From: Bacillota bacterium
Lineage (GTDB): Bacteria; Bacillota; Clostridia; Acetivibrionales; DTU013
Length of the DNA stretch: 64,000 bases
Direction of reading: 5' to 3'
Assembly: GCA_023399355.1 (NCBI GenBank)
Contig: JAEWQC010000135.1
Coordinates: 26,372-90,371 of the forward strand
Under the pieces are notes generated by a model. The model was not told the DNA's origin. It did no database searches and worked only from the letters and a program-made list of their open reading frames with translations. The translations under genes and the position numbers were made by a program. Shown in pieces: positions 34,290 to 43,887 of this stretch (the first letter of the stretch is position 1; each line of letters opens with the position of its first letter).

Positions 34290-35597
34290 TCAAAGAGTCT
34301 CTATGTTTTGACGGCTTTTTACGTCTTTCATTGCATTCTTCGTATCAAAAATAAATCGTGATTTTTGCTGGATGAAATCGTAGTCATAAATCGTATGCAT
34401 GGTAGTAATAATAACAAGATCGGCTGCTGAAAGTACTGCTTCCGTCAACTCGGCTGAAGTATAGTTCCTGCCTTTGAAGCTGAATTCCGGTACAAACGGA
34501 TCATTATATTTCAGGTCCGCCCCATTAAGGACAAGATTGTTAATGACTTCAAGTGCCGGGGATTCCCTGACGTCATCGATGTCCTGCTTGTAAGCCGCCC
34601 CCAGCACCAATATTTTTGATCCCCGGAGCGGTTTGCCATACCGGTTGAGGATCTTCATCGAGCGCTCCAGTACAAACTCGGGCATATAGTTGTTGATTTC
34701 CCCGGCTGTTTCGATAAGTCTCGTATGATAGCCATACTCTCTTGCTTTCCATGTCAGATAGAACGGGTCGACAGCTATGCAGTGGCCGCCGACACCAGGT
34801 CCCGGGTAAAAGGGCATAAACCCGTAAGGTTTTGTCTTTGCCGCTTCAATGACCTCCCACATATCGATACCCATCTTTTCACAGATGATGGCCATTTCAT
34901 TTGCCAAGGCTATATTTACATTTCTGAAAGCATTTTCATGGATTTTTTCCATTTCAGCAACCTTTGGAGAGGAGGCTCTGAAGACTTCACTGTCCAGTAC
35001 ATTATTATATAAGGCCGCCGCAATCTCAGTGCAATCCGGTGTCACACCGCCGACCACCTTTGGCGTGTTTTTAGTTTTGTACAGCTTGTTACCGGGGTCG
35101 ACACGTTCGGGTGAAAAAGCCAGGTAGAAGTCTGAGCCGCATTTCAGCCCGGTTTCTTCAAGGATTGGCATCACGACTTCTTCAGTCGTTCCGGGGTAAG
35201 TGGTGCTCTCAAGCACCACAAGCATATCTCTGTGCAGGTATTGTGCGATTTCTTCGGCGGAATTAACTACATACGATATGTCAGGTTGGAAGTACTTGTC
35301 CAATGGGGTGGGGACACATATAGCGATGCAGTCGATTTCAGAAATAAAGCTATAATCATTTGTCGCTTTAAGCCCGCCTTTATTCACAAGACTCTTTAAA
35401 TCGCTGGGAACAATATCCCCTATGTAATTTTTACCTTCATTAACCATCTTCACTTTCGGTTCCTGAACATCAAAGCCGATCACCCTGTACCCGGCCTTCG
35501 CTTTTTCAACAGCCAGGGGAAGGCCTACATAACCCAGACCGACTACACCTACAACGGCAGATTTGTCATTTATCTTGCGAAGCAATGTTTCTTTCAA
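34290..35597 (-). CDS. UDP-N-acetylhexosamine 6-dehydrogenase (WbpA/WecC family)
   Basis: 435 residues. The NAD site is VGVVGLGYVGLPLAVEKAKAG in the N-terminal Rossmann fold. ESTTYPGTTEE follows, then the catalytic Lys region MEKIHENAFRNVN and the catalytic Cys in GPGVGGHCIAVDP. The C-terminal Rossmann fold is ILVLGAAYKQDIDDVRESPA. Length and motifs fit the UDP-GlcNAc/ManNAc dehydrogenase branch. It makes the uronic acid that WbpB/E/D-like enzymes, encoded divergently at once to the right, would convert to a diacetamido sugar. The start is a TTG with GAGGGGG before it. Exact substrate specificity is inference from neighbours. Confidence 0.85.
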   Translation of the reverse strand: MKETLLRKINDKSAVVGVVGLGYVGLPLAVEKAKAGYRVIGFDVQEPKVKMVNEGKNYIGDIVPSDLKSLVNKGGLKATNDYSFISEIDCIAICVPTPLDKYFQPDISYVVNSAEEIAQYLHRDMLVVLESTTYPGTTEEVVMPILEETGLKCGSDFYLAFSPERVDPGNKLYKTKNTPKVVGGVTPDCTEIAAALYNNVLDSEVFRASSPKVAEMEKIHENAFRNVNIALANEMAIICEKMGIDMWEVIEAAKTKPYGFMPFYPGPGVGGHCIAVDPFYLTWKAREYGYHTRLIETAGEINNYMPEFVLERSMKILNRYGKPLRGSKILVLGAAYKQDIDDVRESPALEVINNLVLNGADLKYNDPFVPEFSFKGRNYTSAELTEAVLSAADLVIITTMHTIYDYDFIQQKSRFIFDTKNAMKDVKSRQNIETL

Positions 35598-35679
35598 AGG
35601 TATGCCCCCTCATTCATCATTCCATTTCAATTACGATATATTATTTATCGTCAGGATGTCCGTTTGGCCTTACAAACAT

Positions 35680-35706
35680 TAATTGTTATTCCGGAATTGC
35701 CGATAA
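35680..35706 (+). promoter_or_regulatory. SigD-like promoter of the wbpB-wbpD-wbpE-like operon
   Basis: TAAT, 16 bases, CCGATAA, the same element pair as the flgM promoter, ends 31 bases before the ATG of the dehydrogenase gene. The base before the -10 is G, giving GCCGATAA as in the textbook consensus. A weaker match on the other strand (TAAG, 17 bases, ACGATAA at 35645-35672) could serve the divergent dehydrogenase gene. Confidence 0.6.
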
Positions 35707-35737
35707 CTAAAAAAGACAACGAAATGGGGGCGCTTAT

Positions 35738-36775
35738 ATGAAAGATGTAATCAATTTTGCACTGGTTGGATGCGGGAGGATCTCTGCAAACCATATTGAA
35801 GCTCTGAAAAAATTCGAGAATGAAGCAAAACTGGTTGCTGCCTGTGACATAGTAGAAGCAAAGGCACGTAAAGTCGGTGACGAGAATAATATAGATTATT
35901 ATGCCAATATTGACGACATGCTTGACAGGGGCGGTATTGATGCGGTATCCATCTGTACACCAAGCGGACTACACCCGATACATGGTATTGCCATTGCCAG
36001 AAGAAAGCTGCATGTCATCACGGAGAAACCGATGGCGACCAGCTTGAAAAAGGCGGATGAATTGATTTCCGCATGTGATGAAAATGGTGTTCAGTTGTTT
36101 GTCGTCAAACAGAACCGCCTGAACTCCACCCTGCAGCTTGTCAAACGTGCTATTGACAAGGGCCGTTTCGGACGCATCTATATGGCAATTGTCAATGTCC
36201 TTTGGGCGAGGCCACAATCCTACTATGACGAGGCAAAGTGGCGCGGTACCTGGGAATTCGACGGAGGTGCGTTCATGAACCAGGCCAGCCATTATGTCGA
36301 TATGCTCGAATGGCTGATTGGCCCTGTTGACAATGTATCAGCATATACGGCCACTTTGGCAAGAAAGATACAGACAGAGGATTCCGGCGTTGCAAGTATC
36401 CGCTTTAGAAGTGGTGCATTGGGTTCCATCAATGTGACTATGCTTGCTTATCCAAAAAATCTGGAAGGGTCCATTACAATTATCGGAGAAAACGGTACGG
36501 TGAGAATCGGAGGAGTAGCCGTCAACAAAATTGAACACTGGGAATTCAAAGACTATGACGATGACGACAAGTTGGTGGAGAGCACCGAGTATACTCCACC
36601 GAATGTTTATGGCTTTGGACATACAGGCTATTACAGGAACGTAATAGATGTACTCAAGGGAAAGGCCGAACCGGACACGGATGGAAGAGAAGGCCGCAAG
36701 TCGCTTGAATTAATCCTCGCAATATACAAATCCGCAAGAGAAGGGAAAAGTATCCCTCTCCCGTTGGAATACTGA
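35738..36775 (+). CDS. WbpB-like Gfo/Idh/MocA oxidoreductase
   Basis: 345 residues. The N-terminal NAD fold begins FALVGCGRISANHIEALKKF, and VSICTPSGLHPIHG and the catalytic-site EKPMATSLKKAD follow. The C-terminal sheet includes GGAFMNQASHYVDMLEWLIG. This is the UDP-N-acetylglucosaminuronate 3-dehydrogenase type, which oxidises C3 before transamination. It is the first gene of a rightward operon with a hexapeptide acetyltransferase and a DegT aminotransferase, the exact partner set of WbpB. Confidence 0.85.
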   Translation: MKDVINFALVGCGRISANHIEALKKFENEAKLVAACDIVEAKARKVGDENNIDYYANIDDMLDRGGIDAVSICTPSGLHPIHGIAIARRKLHVITEKPMATSLKKADELISACDENGVQLFVVKQNRLNSTLQLVKRAIDKGRFGRIYMAIVNVLWARPQSYYDEAKWRGTWEFDGGAFMNQASHYVDMLEWLIGPVDNVSAYTATLARKIQTEDSGVASIRFRSGALGSINVTMLAYPKNLEGSITIIGENGTVRIGGVAVNKIEHWEFKDYDDDDKLVESTEYTPPNVYGFGHTGYYRNVIDVLKGKAEPDTDGREGRKSLELILAIYKSAREGKSIPLPLEY

Positions 36776-36843
36776 TGGATCATATCCATATTCAGCCGGA
36801 TTTTCGAAGTTTGTTTAAGTATGGAAGGAAAGAAGCTGGCCCT

Positions 36844-37470
36844 ATGAAGAATTATTTTGTACATGAATCAAGCTATGTCGACGAACCTTGTGAAATAGGG
36901 GACGGAACGAAAATATGGCATTTCAGTCACATTATGAGCGGATGCGGAATCGGCTGCAACTGCAACATCGGCCAGAATGTCGTTATTTCGCCTGAAGTGG
37001 TCATAGGAAACAATGTGAAGATACAGAACAATGTCTCCGTATATACAGGAGTTATTTGCGAAGACGATGTATTTCTGGGACCTTCAGTGGTATTCACCAA
37101 TGTAATAAACCCGAGAAGCCATGTCAACAGGAAAAGTGAATATAAAAGAACAATTGTCATGCAAGGTGCCAGCATCGGTGCCAATGCAACCATTGTATGC
37201 GGTCATAGCATCGGAAGATATGCTTTTATCGGAGCTGGCGCAGTGGTAACAAAAGATATTCCGGATTTTGCACTGGTAATGGGCAATCCGGCAAAGGTCA
37301 CGGGTTGGGTCTGCAAATGCGGAGTGAAGCTGGTATTCCATGACAATGGCAATTCGCTTATTAATGCAGATACCGCAGATCCTAATAAGGCAGGTAATAT
37401 TGCAATATGCAGTATATGCGGCAACAGGTATATAAGAATTGGGAATAGGGTGAAAGAGGAAGACACTTAA
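36844..37470 (+). CDS. WbpD-like UDP-amino-sugar N-acetyltransferase
   Basis: 208 residues if the ATG at 36844 is used. Family members begin with a form like MKNYFVHESSYVDE, so the longer frame from 36775 (ATG overlapping the previous stop as TGATG) is less likely but possible. Hexapeptide repeats run from GDGTKIWHFSHI to GRYAFIGAGAVVTKDIPD, and then VMGNPAKVTGWVC. A Cys-rich tail (CKCGVKLVF and CSICGNRYI) may bind zinc. It acetylates the 3-amino group of the uronic acid sugar nucleotide made by its neighbours. Confidence 0.85.
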   Translation: MKNYFVHESSYVDEPCEIGDGTKIWHFSHIMSGCGIGCNCNIGQNVVISPEVVIGNNVKIQNNVSVYTGVICEDDVFLGPSVVFTNVINPRSHVNRKSEYKRTIVMQGASIGANATIVCGHSIGRYAFIGAGAVVTKDIPDFALVMGNPAKVTGWVCKCGVKLVFHDNGNSLINADTADPNKAGNIAICSICGNRYIRIGNRVKEEDT

Positions 37471-37549
37471 ATAACCGCATACTGCCTGTGCAGTTATTCC
37501 GGCTGCAGGTTCGCCCTCTTCAAACAAGTCGCTCAACAGGAGAATGTAT

Positions 37550-38704
37550 ATGGAGTATAGAAAAGTTCCTCTTTTGGATTTGAAAGCGCAATATGCCTGT
37601 ATCAAGGACGAAATCAAGCAGGCTATCGATGAAGTGTTGGAATCCCAGCATTTCATACTCGGCCCGAAGGTTGCAAAACTGGAGGAAGATATCGCACAAT
37701 ACTGCAATTGCAGATATGCTCTGGGGGTATCATCCGGGACTGATGCCCTATTGCTTGCCTTGATGGCACTGGAGGTCGGTCAGGGAGATCTGGTAGTATC
37801 AACTCCCTTTACTTTCTTCGCAACTGCCGGATGTGTCGCAAGACTTTGTGCAAAGCCTTTATTTGTCGATATTGATCCATATACCTTCAATATAAGTCCA
37901 GCAGCATTGGAAAATTTGCTGGAGAGCCTTACGAAAGAAGAATTGTCTCATGTAAAGGCAGTGATACCTGTGCATCTTTTTGGACAGACAGCAGATATGG
38001 AAAGCATTGTTCCTGTTTGCAGAAAATTCGGCTTAAGGATCATTGAGGATGCTGCACAGGCCATCGGTTCCGAATGCATATTTGAAGGCAGCACTCGCCA
38101 CGCAGGCAGCATTGGCGATATCGGCTGCTTTTCCTTCTTTCCGTCCAAAAACCTTGGCGGCATCGGAGACGGCGGAATGGTCGTAACAAATGATCCGGAT
38201 TTGCATGAAAGGATGAAAATTCTCAGAGCCCATGGTTCACAGCCGAAGTATTACCACAAGGTAGTCGGAGGCAATTTCAGGCTCGATGAAATACAGGCGG
38301 CGGTGCTGTCGGTAAAGTTGAAATATCTGGATGGCTGGACGGAAAAGAGACAGAAGAACGCCGAAGTATATGATAACCTGCTGGGAGAAATCAAGGGCGA
38401 TAATTTGTTGTTGCCGAAGACTATAACCGGCAACAGGCATATCTACAACCAGTATTGTATCAGAATGCAAAAACGAGACGAGCTTAAAGCTTATTTGTCC
38501 GAAAACGGAGTCGGCACCGAAATTTATTATCCCGTTCCGATGCACCTGCAGGAATGTTTCTCTTATCTGGGTAACGCGAAAGGCCGGTTTCCGGAAGCCG
38601 AAGCTGCAGCAGCAAGCTCGCTGGCACTACCGATTTATCCTGAGATCGGCAGGGAAGGGTTGGAGTACGTGGCTGGGGTGATAAAGGAGTTCACGGAGCA
38701 ATAA
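37550..38704 (+). CDS. WbpE-like DegT/DnrJ/EryC1 sugar aminotransferase
   Basis: 384 residues from the ATG at 37550, seven bases after AGGAG; an ATG at 37544 is too close to it. Motifs: ILGPKVAKLEEDIAQYC, GVSSGTDALLLAL, IIEDAAQAIGSE, and the PLP lysine in FFPSKNLGGIGDGGM. GGNFRLDEIQAAVLSVKL and the TEIYYPVPMHLQ end are typical. It transfers an amino group to the 3-keto uronic acid made by the WbpB-like enzyme. The operon ends here, tail to tail with the TagB-like gene across a 70-base gap without a strong terminator. Confidence 0.88.
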   Translation: MEYRKVPLLDLKAQYACIKDEIKQAIDEVLESQHFILGPKVAKLEEDIAQYCNCRYALGVSSGTDALLLALMALEVGQGDLVVSTPFTFFATAGCVARLCAKPLFVDIDPYTFNISPAALENLLESLTKEELSHVKAVIPVHLFGQTADMESIVPVCRKFGLRIIEDAAQAIGSECIFEGSTRHAGSIGDIGCFSFFPSKNLGGIGDGGMVVTNDPDLHERMKILRAHGSQPKYYHKVVGGNFRLDEIQAAVLSVKLKYLDGWTEKRQKNAEVYDNLLGEIKGDNLLLPKTITGNRHIYNQYCIRMQKRDELKAYLSENGVGTEIYYPVPMHLQECFSYLGNAKGRFPEAEAAAASSLALPIYPEIGREGLEYVAGVIKEFTEQ

Positions 38705-38774
38705 ATATCGATGCTTTAGTATAACAAACACAGTCTGCAAATATGAGGGTTGTGTTCATCATTTCCACTACGTT

Positions 38775-41381
38775 TTAGTTAAGAATTGCCTGTTTGCAAT
38801 ATAGAAATATTGCCACACCGGAAGTTCCGTCGACTTGTTCGTTTACTTCTTTAAAAATTTCAATTTGTTTCTCATGCAGCGCTTTTGCATTGTCCGATTC
38901 ATCCTGCTGTACAACATAGTCTATAAAATCGGTCAAATTCGAAAAAGCGTTTTCAAAATAATAGCAGTCATATTCAGTCTTGCAGGCGGCAGTATCTTTA
39001 ATGAAAGCATTCGAACGGATTGACCTTATTGCATCTGTTGCTTTCTGAGACAGTAAGACGGCTTCCTCCCTTCGGTTTTCTGTCTCGCAGTTATATGCAA
39101 TCAAATGATTGGTCTTTCCTGTGCAGGTAAATATTACATCACCAATTATCTTGGAGAAAATATAATTCGGACCCAAAAGATCACATTCACATTCCTGCTG
39201 GAATTCTTCAGCTATAGTGATGCTCTCATCACAAATATCTATTTTAAGCGCCATGTTTGCCTGGTTGGGAAATAACCACACATAGCCGCTGGAGTAACGG
39301 ATATTAAGAAAGCTTAACATGCCGCTGATATATCCTCTCGGAAAGCTTTCGTATTCTCTGTATATTCCTTTCGGATTCCACTTTACAATTGGCCCGTCAT
39401 ATCTGGGTGACAGCCAGTAATTAGTTCCGTCAAAGCAAATCCCGGAGTAGCGGCACTTTTTACTTCCAACCTCGAATACGTTTGAAATACAGGTATCCAT
39501 ATCAAATATAACAACCGCATTCGCACTTAATGCCGCTGCTACAATACAAGAACCGACCACACAAACCGACTTGAAATAAAACCCGTCAGGATTCGATATC
39601 AGTCTGTTCAGTGGTTCAAGCCAATCCGAAAAGATATCCAGCCTGCCTGTTGTCATATCCATCCTGACAATGGCAGGATGAGAAAATCCGACAAAAAACA
39701 GACACGTTTTATATGGAACCGCTTCGTTGTATTCTGGGCTGGAGAAATCTTGAATACCAGGCTTTCCCGTTGCTTCAGGGATGCTGATCTTTTTAAATGT
39801 ATTACATCTGGGGCTATATTCCGCTATCTCTTGCGCGAATTTAGGTGCAAAATAAAGGTTCCCGTCATAAGCTGTTATCGGGCCATAAAGCCTCGAACCG
39901 TATGCTTCTTCTTCCGGGAAACTGCCGACATATTCCGCTTTCCAGGCCTGTTTATCCATCTTGAACAAAGCATTAAAATTGATTGCTGTAAACCATAAAT
40001 TATTACCATCATCATACAGGTCTTCAAAAGTCAACTCAGTTGCACTGGTTCCGCACTTGCCGATGCTGACATTCTGCATCATTACGGGCTTGCCTGTAGA
40101 ATGATACAGTGCGACAAGCGAGCTCCCGTCGCCATAATAGGCATCGGATATCGCAATCGCCCTGTTCAAATCGGCGCTGTCGTCATATATGCCAAAGCTC
40201 TGCCGCCTGTACTCGGCGACAATGTTCAGATATTCGTTCACCAACTGCGGACGCATGGACTCATAAGCCGCCATGTTCAACGGATGCGGACGCCAGAGCA
40301 GAACCGTATCCTCCCTGTTTTTGAAGGAGCCAAGCACATCACGAAGCTTGAGCAGAACTTTCTCATTTCCCTCAAGCAGATTGGAAATGCTGGTGTTATA
40401 CAGCATGACTTTCTTCCTCGTTCCATCCGGCCTCTCGATCAGATTCCGCCACCGGTCCGGAATTTGGCAGTCTTCGCGTTTTGTGTTGATTACCTTGTCA
40501 AATTTAGGTGAACCTAGAACGATAAATTTTGATTCCGCATCTCCGAACCCGCCCTTGCAGTCATTCTCCTCTTCCATTTTGCGGAATTCGCGAAGATAAG
40601 TCCCCCTGATCTTTTCCGACTGAAGGATAACCTTGTCTGCATACAGTACGGCGTTACAGACACAAAAATGCTCCGGCACGTCATCCACACACACAAAGTA
40701 AGGCACATAAACGAGCAGGTCCGTCAGTTTTTTCAGCCGTTTGCTGTAAAAATCGGGATGCACGCTCGTCACGTAATTCCAGTCGTCATAGGGATTATGA
40801 TTTACAATAATATCCGGACGGCGTTCCGCGATGTTATATTTCCGCCAGTCAACAACAGGAACATACTCGGGATATTGGCCGCTCTCGTCGTGCATTTGTC
40901 CCAGCGTCCCGTCCGGCAGCCGGTCATAGTAGGGGATAGGGACAACATAAGCGTCGCATTGCGGATCGTCTTTTGCCGCAAGCCACACACTCTCCATCGA
41001 ATCCCACATGGAAGCTTTATACGGCAGGAATACCATTTCAAACTTGTTTGGTTTCAGTTCCTCCCTGATGCTGTTTTCCAATTCTATAAGTTGTTCCTGG
41101 AGTTGCCCGGTAAATGCGGAGTCATTTTCCTGAGCGCCAATTGCAATACTGATCTGGTAAAGCAGCTCGCAGTATTCTTCCAGGCAGGAGACCGTTTTCG
41201 TTCCCTCGCCCTCAATCTGTTCAATAAATTCACCGATTTGAGCCGCGCTGTTTTGGCAATCAGATAAAAGCCCAATCAAAGCCTGCATTTCCTTAACAGA
41301 AAACAGACGCTTGATTTCGGCATGTGCCTCACCCAGAGTTCCCATAAGCTCCAATAACTGCTTTTGCTGATATTTTCGCAT
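38775..41381 (-). CDS. CDP-glycerol transferase-like (GT-B) protein with C-terminal propeller-like half
   Basis: 868 residues. The N-terminal 115 residues are a coiled coil. Residues about 120-450 look like the CDP-glycerol:polyglycerophosphate (TagB/TagF) GT-B fold, with FEMVFLPYKASMWDSMESVW, ADKVILQSEKIR, FIVLGSPKFDKVI, VLLWRPHPLN and DAYYGDGSSLVALYHSTGKP near the donor site. Residues about 455-780 are repeated beta units (NNLWFTAINFNALFKMD, DGNLYFAPKFAQEIAEY, TNYWLSPRYDGPIVKWN) resembling a six- or seven-bladed propeller. This fusion is not part of standard TagB. It probably adds a polyol phosphate or sugar phosphate to a surface or flagellar glycan; donor and acceptor are unknown. Confidence 0.65.
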   Translation of the reverse strand: MRKYQQKQLLELMGTLGEAHAEIKRLFSVKEMQALIGLLSDCQNSAAQIGEFIEQIEGEGTKTVSCLEEYCELLYQISIAIGAQENDSAFTGQLQEQLIELENSIREELKPNKFEMVFLPYKASMWDSMESVWLAAKDDPQCDAYVVPIPYYDRLPDGTLGQMHDESGQYPEYVPVVDWRKYNIAERRPDIIVNHNPYDDWNYVTSVHPDFYSKRLKKLTDLLVYVPYFVCVDDVPEHFCVCNAVLYADKVILQSEKIRGTYLREFRKMEEENDCKGGFGDAESKFIVLGSPKFDKVINTKREDCQIPDRWRNLIERPDGTRKKVMLYNTSISNLLEGNEKVLLKLRDVLGSFKNREDTVLLWRPHPLNMAAYESMRPQLVNEYLNIVAEYRRQSFGIYDDSADLNRAIAISDAYYGDGSSLVALYHSTGKPVMMQNVSIGKCGTSATELTFEDLYDDGNNLWFTAINFNALFKMDKQAWKAEYVGSFPEEEAYGSRLYGPITAYDGNLYFAPKFAQEIAEYSPRCNTFKKISIPEATGKPGIQDFSSPEYNEAVPYKTCLFFVGFSHPAIVRMDMTTGRLDIFSDWLEPLNRLISNPDGFYFKSVCVVGSCIVAAALSANAVVIFDMDTCISNVFEVGSKKCRYSGICFDGTNYWLSPRYDGPIVKWNPKGIYREYESFPRGYISGMLSFLNIRYSSGYVWLFPNQANMALKIDICDESITIAEEFQQECECDLLGPNYIFSKIIGDVIFTCTGKTNHLIAYNCETENRREEAVLLSQKATDAIRSIRSNAFIKDTAACKTEYDCYYFENAFSNLTDFIDYVVQQDESDNAKALHEKQIEIFKEVNEQVDGTSGVAIFLYCKQAILN

Positions 41382-41417
41382 CCGTTCCTTCCCCTGCCTG
41401 TAAGTTTCTGCCGCCTG

Positions 41418-42458
41418 CTATCCCTCGCACCAGTCGGCAAGCATTCTTTTGTACATATCTTCAAGGCTGTATTTTGCTTTCCAGCCGAGCCTCTCTATTT
41501 TACCGGCGCCAAGTTTTAGATTTGCATCCGGCGGGTAGCCTTGCTTTTCAATATCCGGAGGTTTGTCCACCATGACCGATACCTTATTGCCGCACACCTT
41601 ACCTGCGACCAGTTCCGCCATTTCCCGGACCGTCATGCAAGCCTCGGGATTTACAATGTTGTACGCCTCTCCGTTTTCACCTTTTATAAGCAAAAGGAGC
41701 AACCCCCTCACAGCATCGCTGAGATAGCAGTAATTTCCCCGCGATTTTCCCTCCGTATGCAATACAATGTCTTTCCCGGCGGCCGCGCTACGGGCAAACT
41801 GCGCAAATACACGTGTGTCGTCACCCGGCGTACCGGCACCGAATGTCTGGGCAAGACGCGCAATTTTTACAGGAACGCCATATTGGGCAAACCAGCAGTT
41901 GCACATACACTCGCACAGGCGCTTGCTCTCCGGATAACAGCTCCGCACGGTTCTCAGGTCGAGAAATCCCAAATCCCCTTCCGTCACGAATGGAAGCGCA
42001 GGATCGGTTAGCCCGTATACCTCCATCGACGATAGATAAACCATGCTTCTCACAGACTTTTCCTTTGCCAGAGCCAATACATTGCTTGTGCCCTTGATTG
42101 AGGTTTCTATCACGCCGGCGGGGTTTGAAACCATCTCGGAGGACTTCGTTACCGCCGCACAATGGAATATATAGTCCACGCTGTCGTTGAGCATCAAGGA
42201 TTCACGAATATCCTGCCTGAAGAACTCTGCCCCATATGCCTCCACCAGCCGCTTTGCCCGCTCCTTATGCATGCCGGACGCTAAAATCCGGATGTCCAGC
42301 ACATACTTTTTGCTGGCAGCGAACAATGCCCGGACAAGTGCGGAGCCGATCAAACCAGTCGCTCCGGTAACAAGTACCGTACTGCTGCGCATTTTATCCC
42401 ACGGGATATCGCCGTCCGAAATGATTTGTTCCATATCCTCCAGCAAAACCTTCGACAA
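41418..42458 (-). CDS. NAD-dependent sugar epimerase/dehydratase (extended SDR)
   Basis: 346 residues from a TTG at 42458 with AGGAGG nine bases upstream; a more distal TTG at 42500 has none. The N-terminus DGDIPWDKMRSSTVLVTGATG carries the NAD loop (GATGLIGS). YLSSMEVYG and YPESKRLCE hold the catalytic Ser, Tyr and Lys (Y-x-x-x-K). The C-terminal LGWKAKYSLEDMYKRML is typical. Proteins with the IPW-x-x-L/M-x-x-x-TVLVTGATG start occur in glycan clusters, acting on UDP- or CDP-sugars. The exact reaction cannot be assigned. It is followed by the TagB-like gene. Confidence 0.8.
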   Translation of the reverse strand: MSKVLLEDMEQIISDGDIPWDKMRSSTVLVTGATGLIGSALVRALFAASKKYVLDIRILASGMHKERAKRLVEAYGAEFFRQDIRESLMLNDSVDYIFHCAAVTKSSEMVSNPAGVIETSIKGTSNVLALAKEKSVRSMVYLSSMEVYGLTDPALPFVTEGDLGFLDLRTVRSCYPESKRLCECMCNCWFAQYGVPVKIARLAQTFGAGTPGDDTRVFAQFARSAAAGKDIVLHTEGKSRGNYCYLSDAVRGLLLLLIKGENGEAYNIVNPEACMTVREMAELVAGKVCGNKVSVMVDKPPDIEKQGYPPDANLKLGAGKIERLGWKAKYSLEDMYKRMLADWCEG

Positions 42459-42804
42459 TATTCGCTTCCTCCTGTCCCACAGCTTTGGACTAATCGACAA
42501 ATTTAACCGTCATGCGCCATGCAGTAGTTCAGACATGCCTTTTCTGCCTTTTGATGCGTGTTAAAACCGATGAATGTTTTATAACCCATCAGTTCAAAAA
42601 TTTTTTTTGATTGTATAAAAATTTTATTACCGCTGCTTGGTTTCAACGAGGCAGAAGATATACCCCCCACTTGAAAACCAAATTGGTACCTGCCACCCAG
42701 GCTTTTTATGAAGCAAAAGAGCCAAGAGGCGGAGGACATCTTTCGCCTCGTTATAAATATTTTATCACAAAATGTCACTTCCTACAATGAACGGGAGGTG
42801 CTCA
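42459..42804. other. gap with a possible gene remnant
   Basis: On the minus strand the frame ending at 42503 encodes KIFELMGYKTFIGFNTHQK and ends in MAHDG. It reads like the C-terminal 45 residues of a real protein but has no credible start, so it is probably what is left of a deleted gene. I do not recognise it. No terminator is evident. Confidence 0.35.
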
Positions 42805-43887
42805 TCAAGTTCGTCTGCCGGAACGAGTTAATTCGGCAAGCCTGCTTTTTGCTTTTCCGTAATCCAGTTTGGAAGCCATTTCATAATACTCCATTGCCTT
42901 TTTAATACTCCCTGATACTTCATAAAAGGCTCCCAGATTATAGGCGGCACGGAAGCTTCCCGTCCCGATTACACTATCATATATGCCAGTCTCTCCAATT
43001 CTGAGACATGCGAGATATTCCTGCTCAATAAAAGGCAGATATTGAATATACCTTTTCACATCAGATAATACCAGTTCCATATAAAACACACCGCAAACAA
43101 AATGAAAGTCCGGAAGATCCACCAAACGGCCCTCTTCATTTTCAATAATTCCGAGGCCCTCTTCAAACTTTTTCAAGGCAATGATATTGTACAGATAGGA
43201 CACCACACCGGTATACCTGTAATTGACATGAACCGGAGCATACCTGTAAAACTTTTCGAAATACTTCTGCGCTTCGGTATTTTGGTTTGATACAAACAAA
43301 GTATTTGCGATCTGGAATAACAAATAGGGGTTTTCCGGCTCCTTCTCCATTTCCAGCAACAATATCCCAAGATTTCTTTCCGCTTTTCCGGACTCCAGAT
43401 ATCCATCATGGCAGACCTCCATGCCGATAGGGATTCTTGGTAAATCGCCGGATAACTGCTCATGGATCTTTCCTTCATAAAGAATACCCTTGGGAGCCAA
43501 TCTGGATAGATAGGATTTGCTATATTGAAGTTCTCCGTCACGAATGAACCCGTTTGAACGTTGAATCACCCCTATGGCAAGACCGCTTTCCATAAAATTG
43601 CGAACAGCATTCCTGCAGTCATTGATGATGTATTCATCCGCATCCAGTATCAGGTTCCAATCCCCATAGGACTTTTCAATAGCAAAATTGCGCGCCGCGG
43701 AAAAATCGTTTACCCAGGCGAAATCATAAATTCTGGCCCCGAAGGATTTCGCAATTTCCTTTGTATGATCCGATGAGCCGGTATCCACCACAATAATCTC
43801 ATCCACGATGCCTTTCACACTATCGAGACACCTTGAAAGATATTTTTCTTCGTTTTTTACAATCATCGTCAAAGATAAGCTTTTCAT
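42805..43887 (-). CDS. GT2 glycosyltransferase with TPR-like C-terminus
   Basis: 360 residues. The GT2 domain (about 1-230) shows SLTMIVKNEEKYLSRCLDSV, IIVVDTGSSDHTKEIAKSFG, FSAARNFAIEKS and the DXD-like ILDADEYI. A helical TPR-like part follows (residues about 180-350; LFQIANTLFVSNQNTEAQ, MEYYEMASKLDYGKAKSRL). This GT2-TPR type includes peptide S-glycosyltransferases such as SunS and many clostridial surface enzymes. The gene overlaps the upstream one by 4 bases, so it is coupled to the large GT/methyltransferase gene. Confidence 0.85.
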   Translation of the reverse strand: MKSLSLTMIVKNEEKYLSRCLDSVKGIVDEIIVVDTGSSDHTKEIAKSFGARIYDFAWVNDFSAARNFAIEKSYGDWNLILDADEYIINDCRNAVRNFMESGLAIGVIQRSNGFIRDGELQYSKSYLSRLAPKGILYEGKIHEQLSGDLPRIPIGMEVCHDGYLESGKAERNLGILLLEMEKEPENPYLLFQIANTLFVSNQNTEAQKYFEKFYRYAPVHVNYRYTGVVSYLYNIIALKKFEEGLGIIENEEGRLVDLPDFHFVCGVFYMELVLSDVKRYIQYLPFIEQEYLACLRIGETGIYDSVIGTGSFRAAYNLGAFYEVSGSIKKAMEYYEMASKLDYGKAKSRLAELTRSGRRT

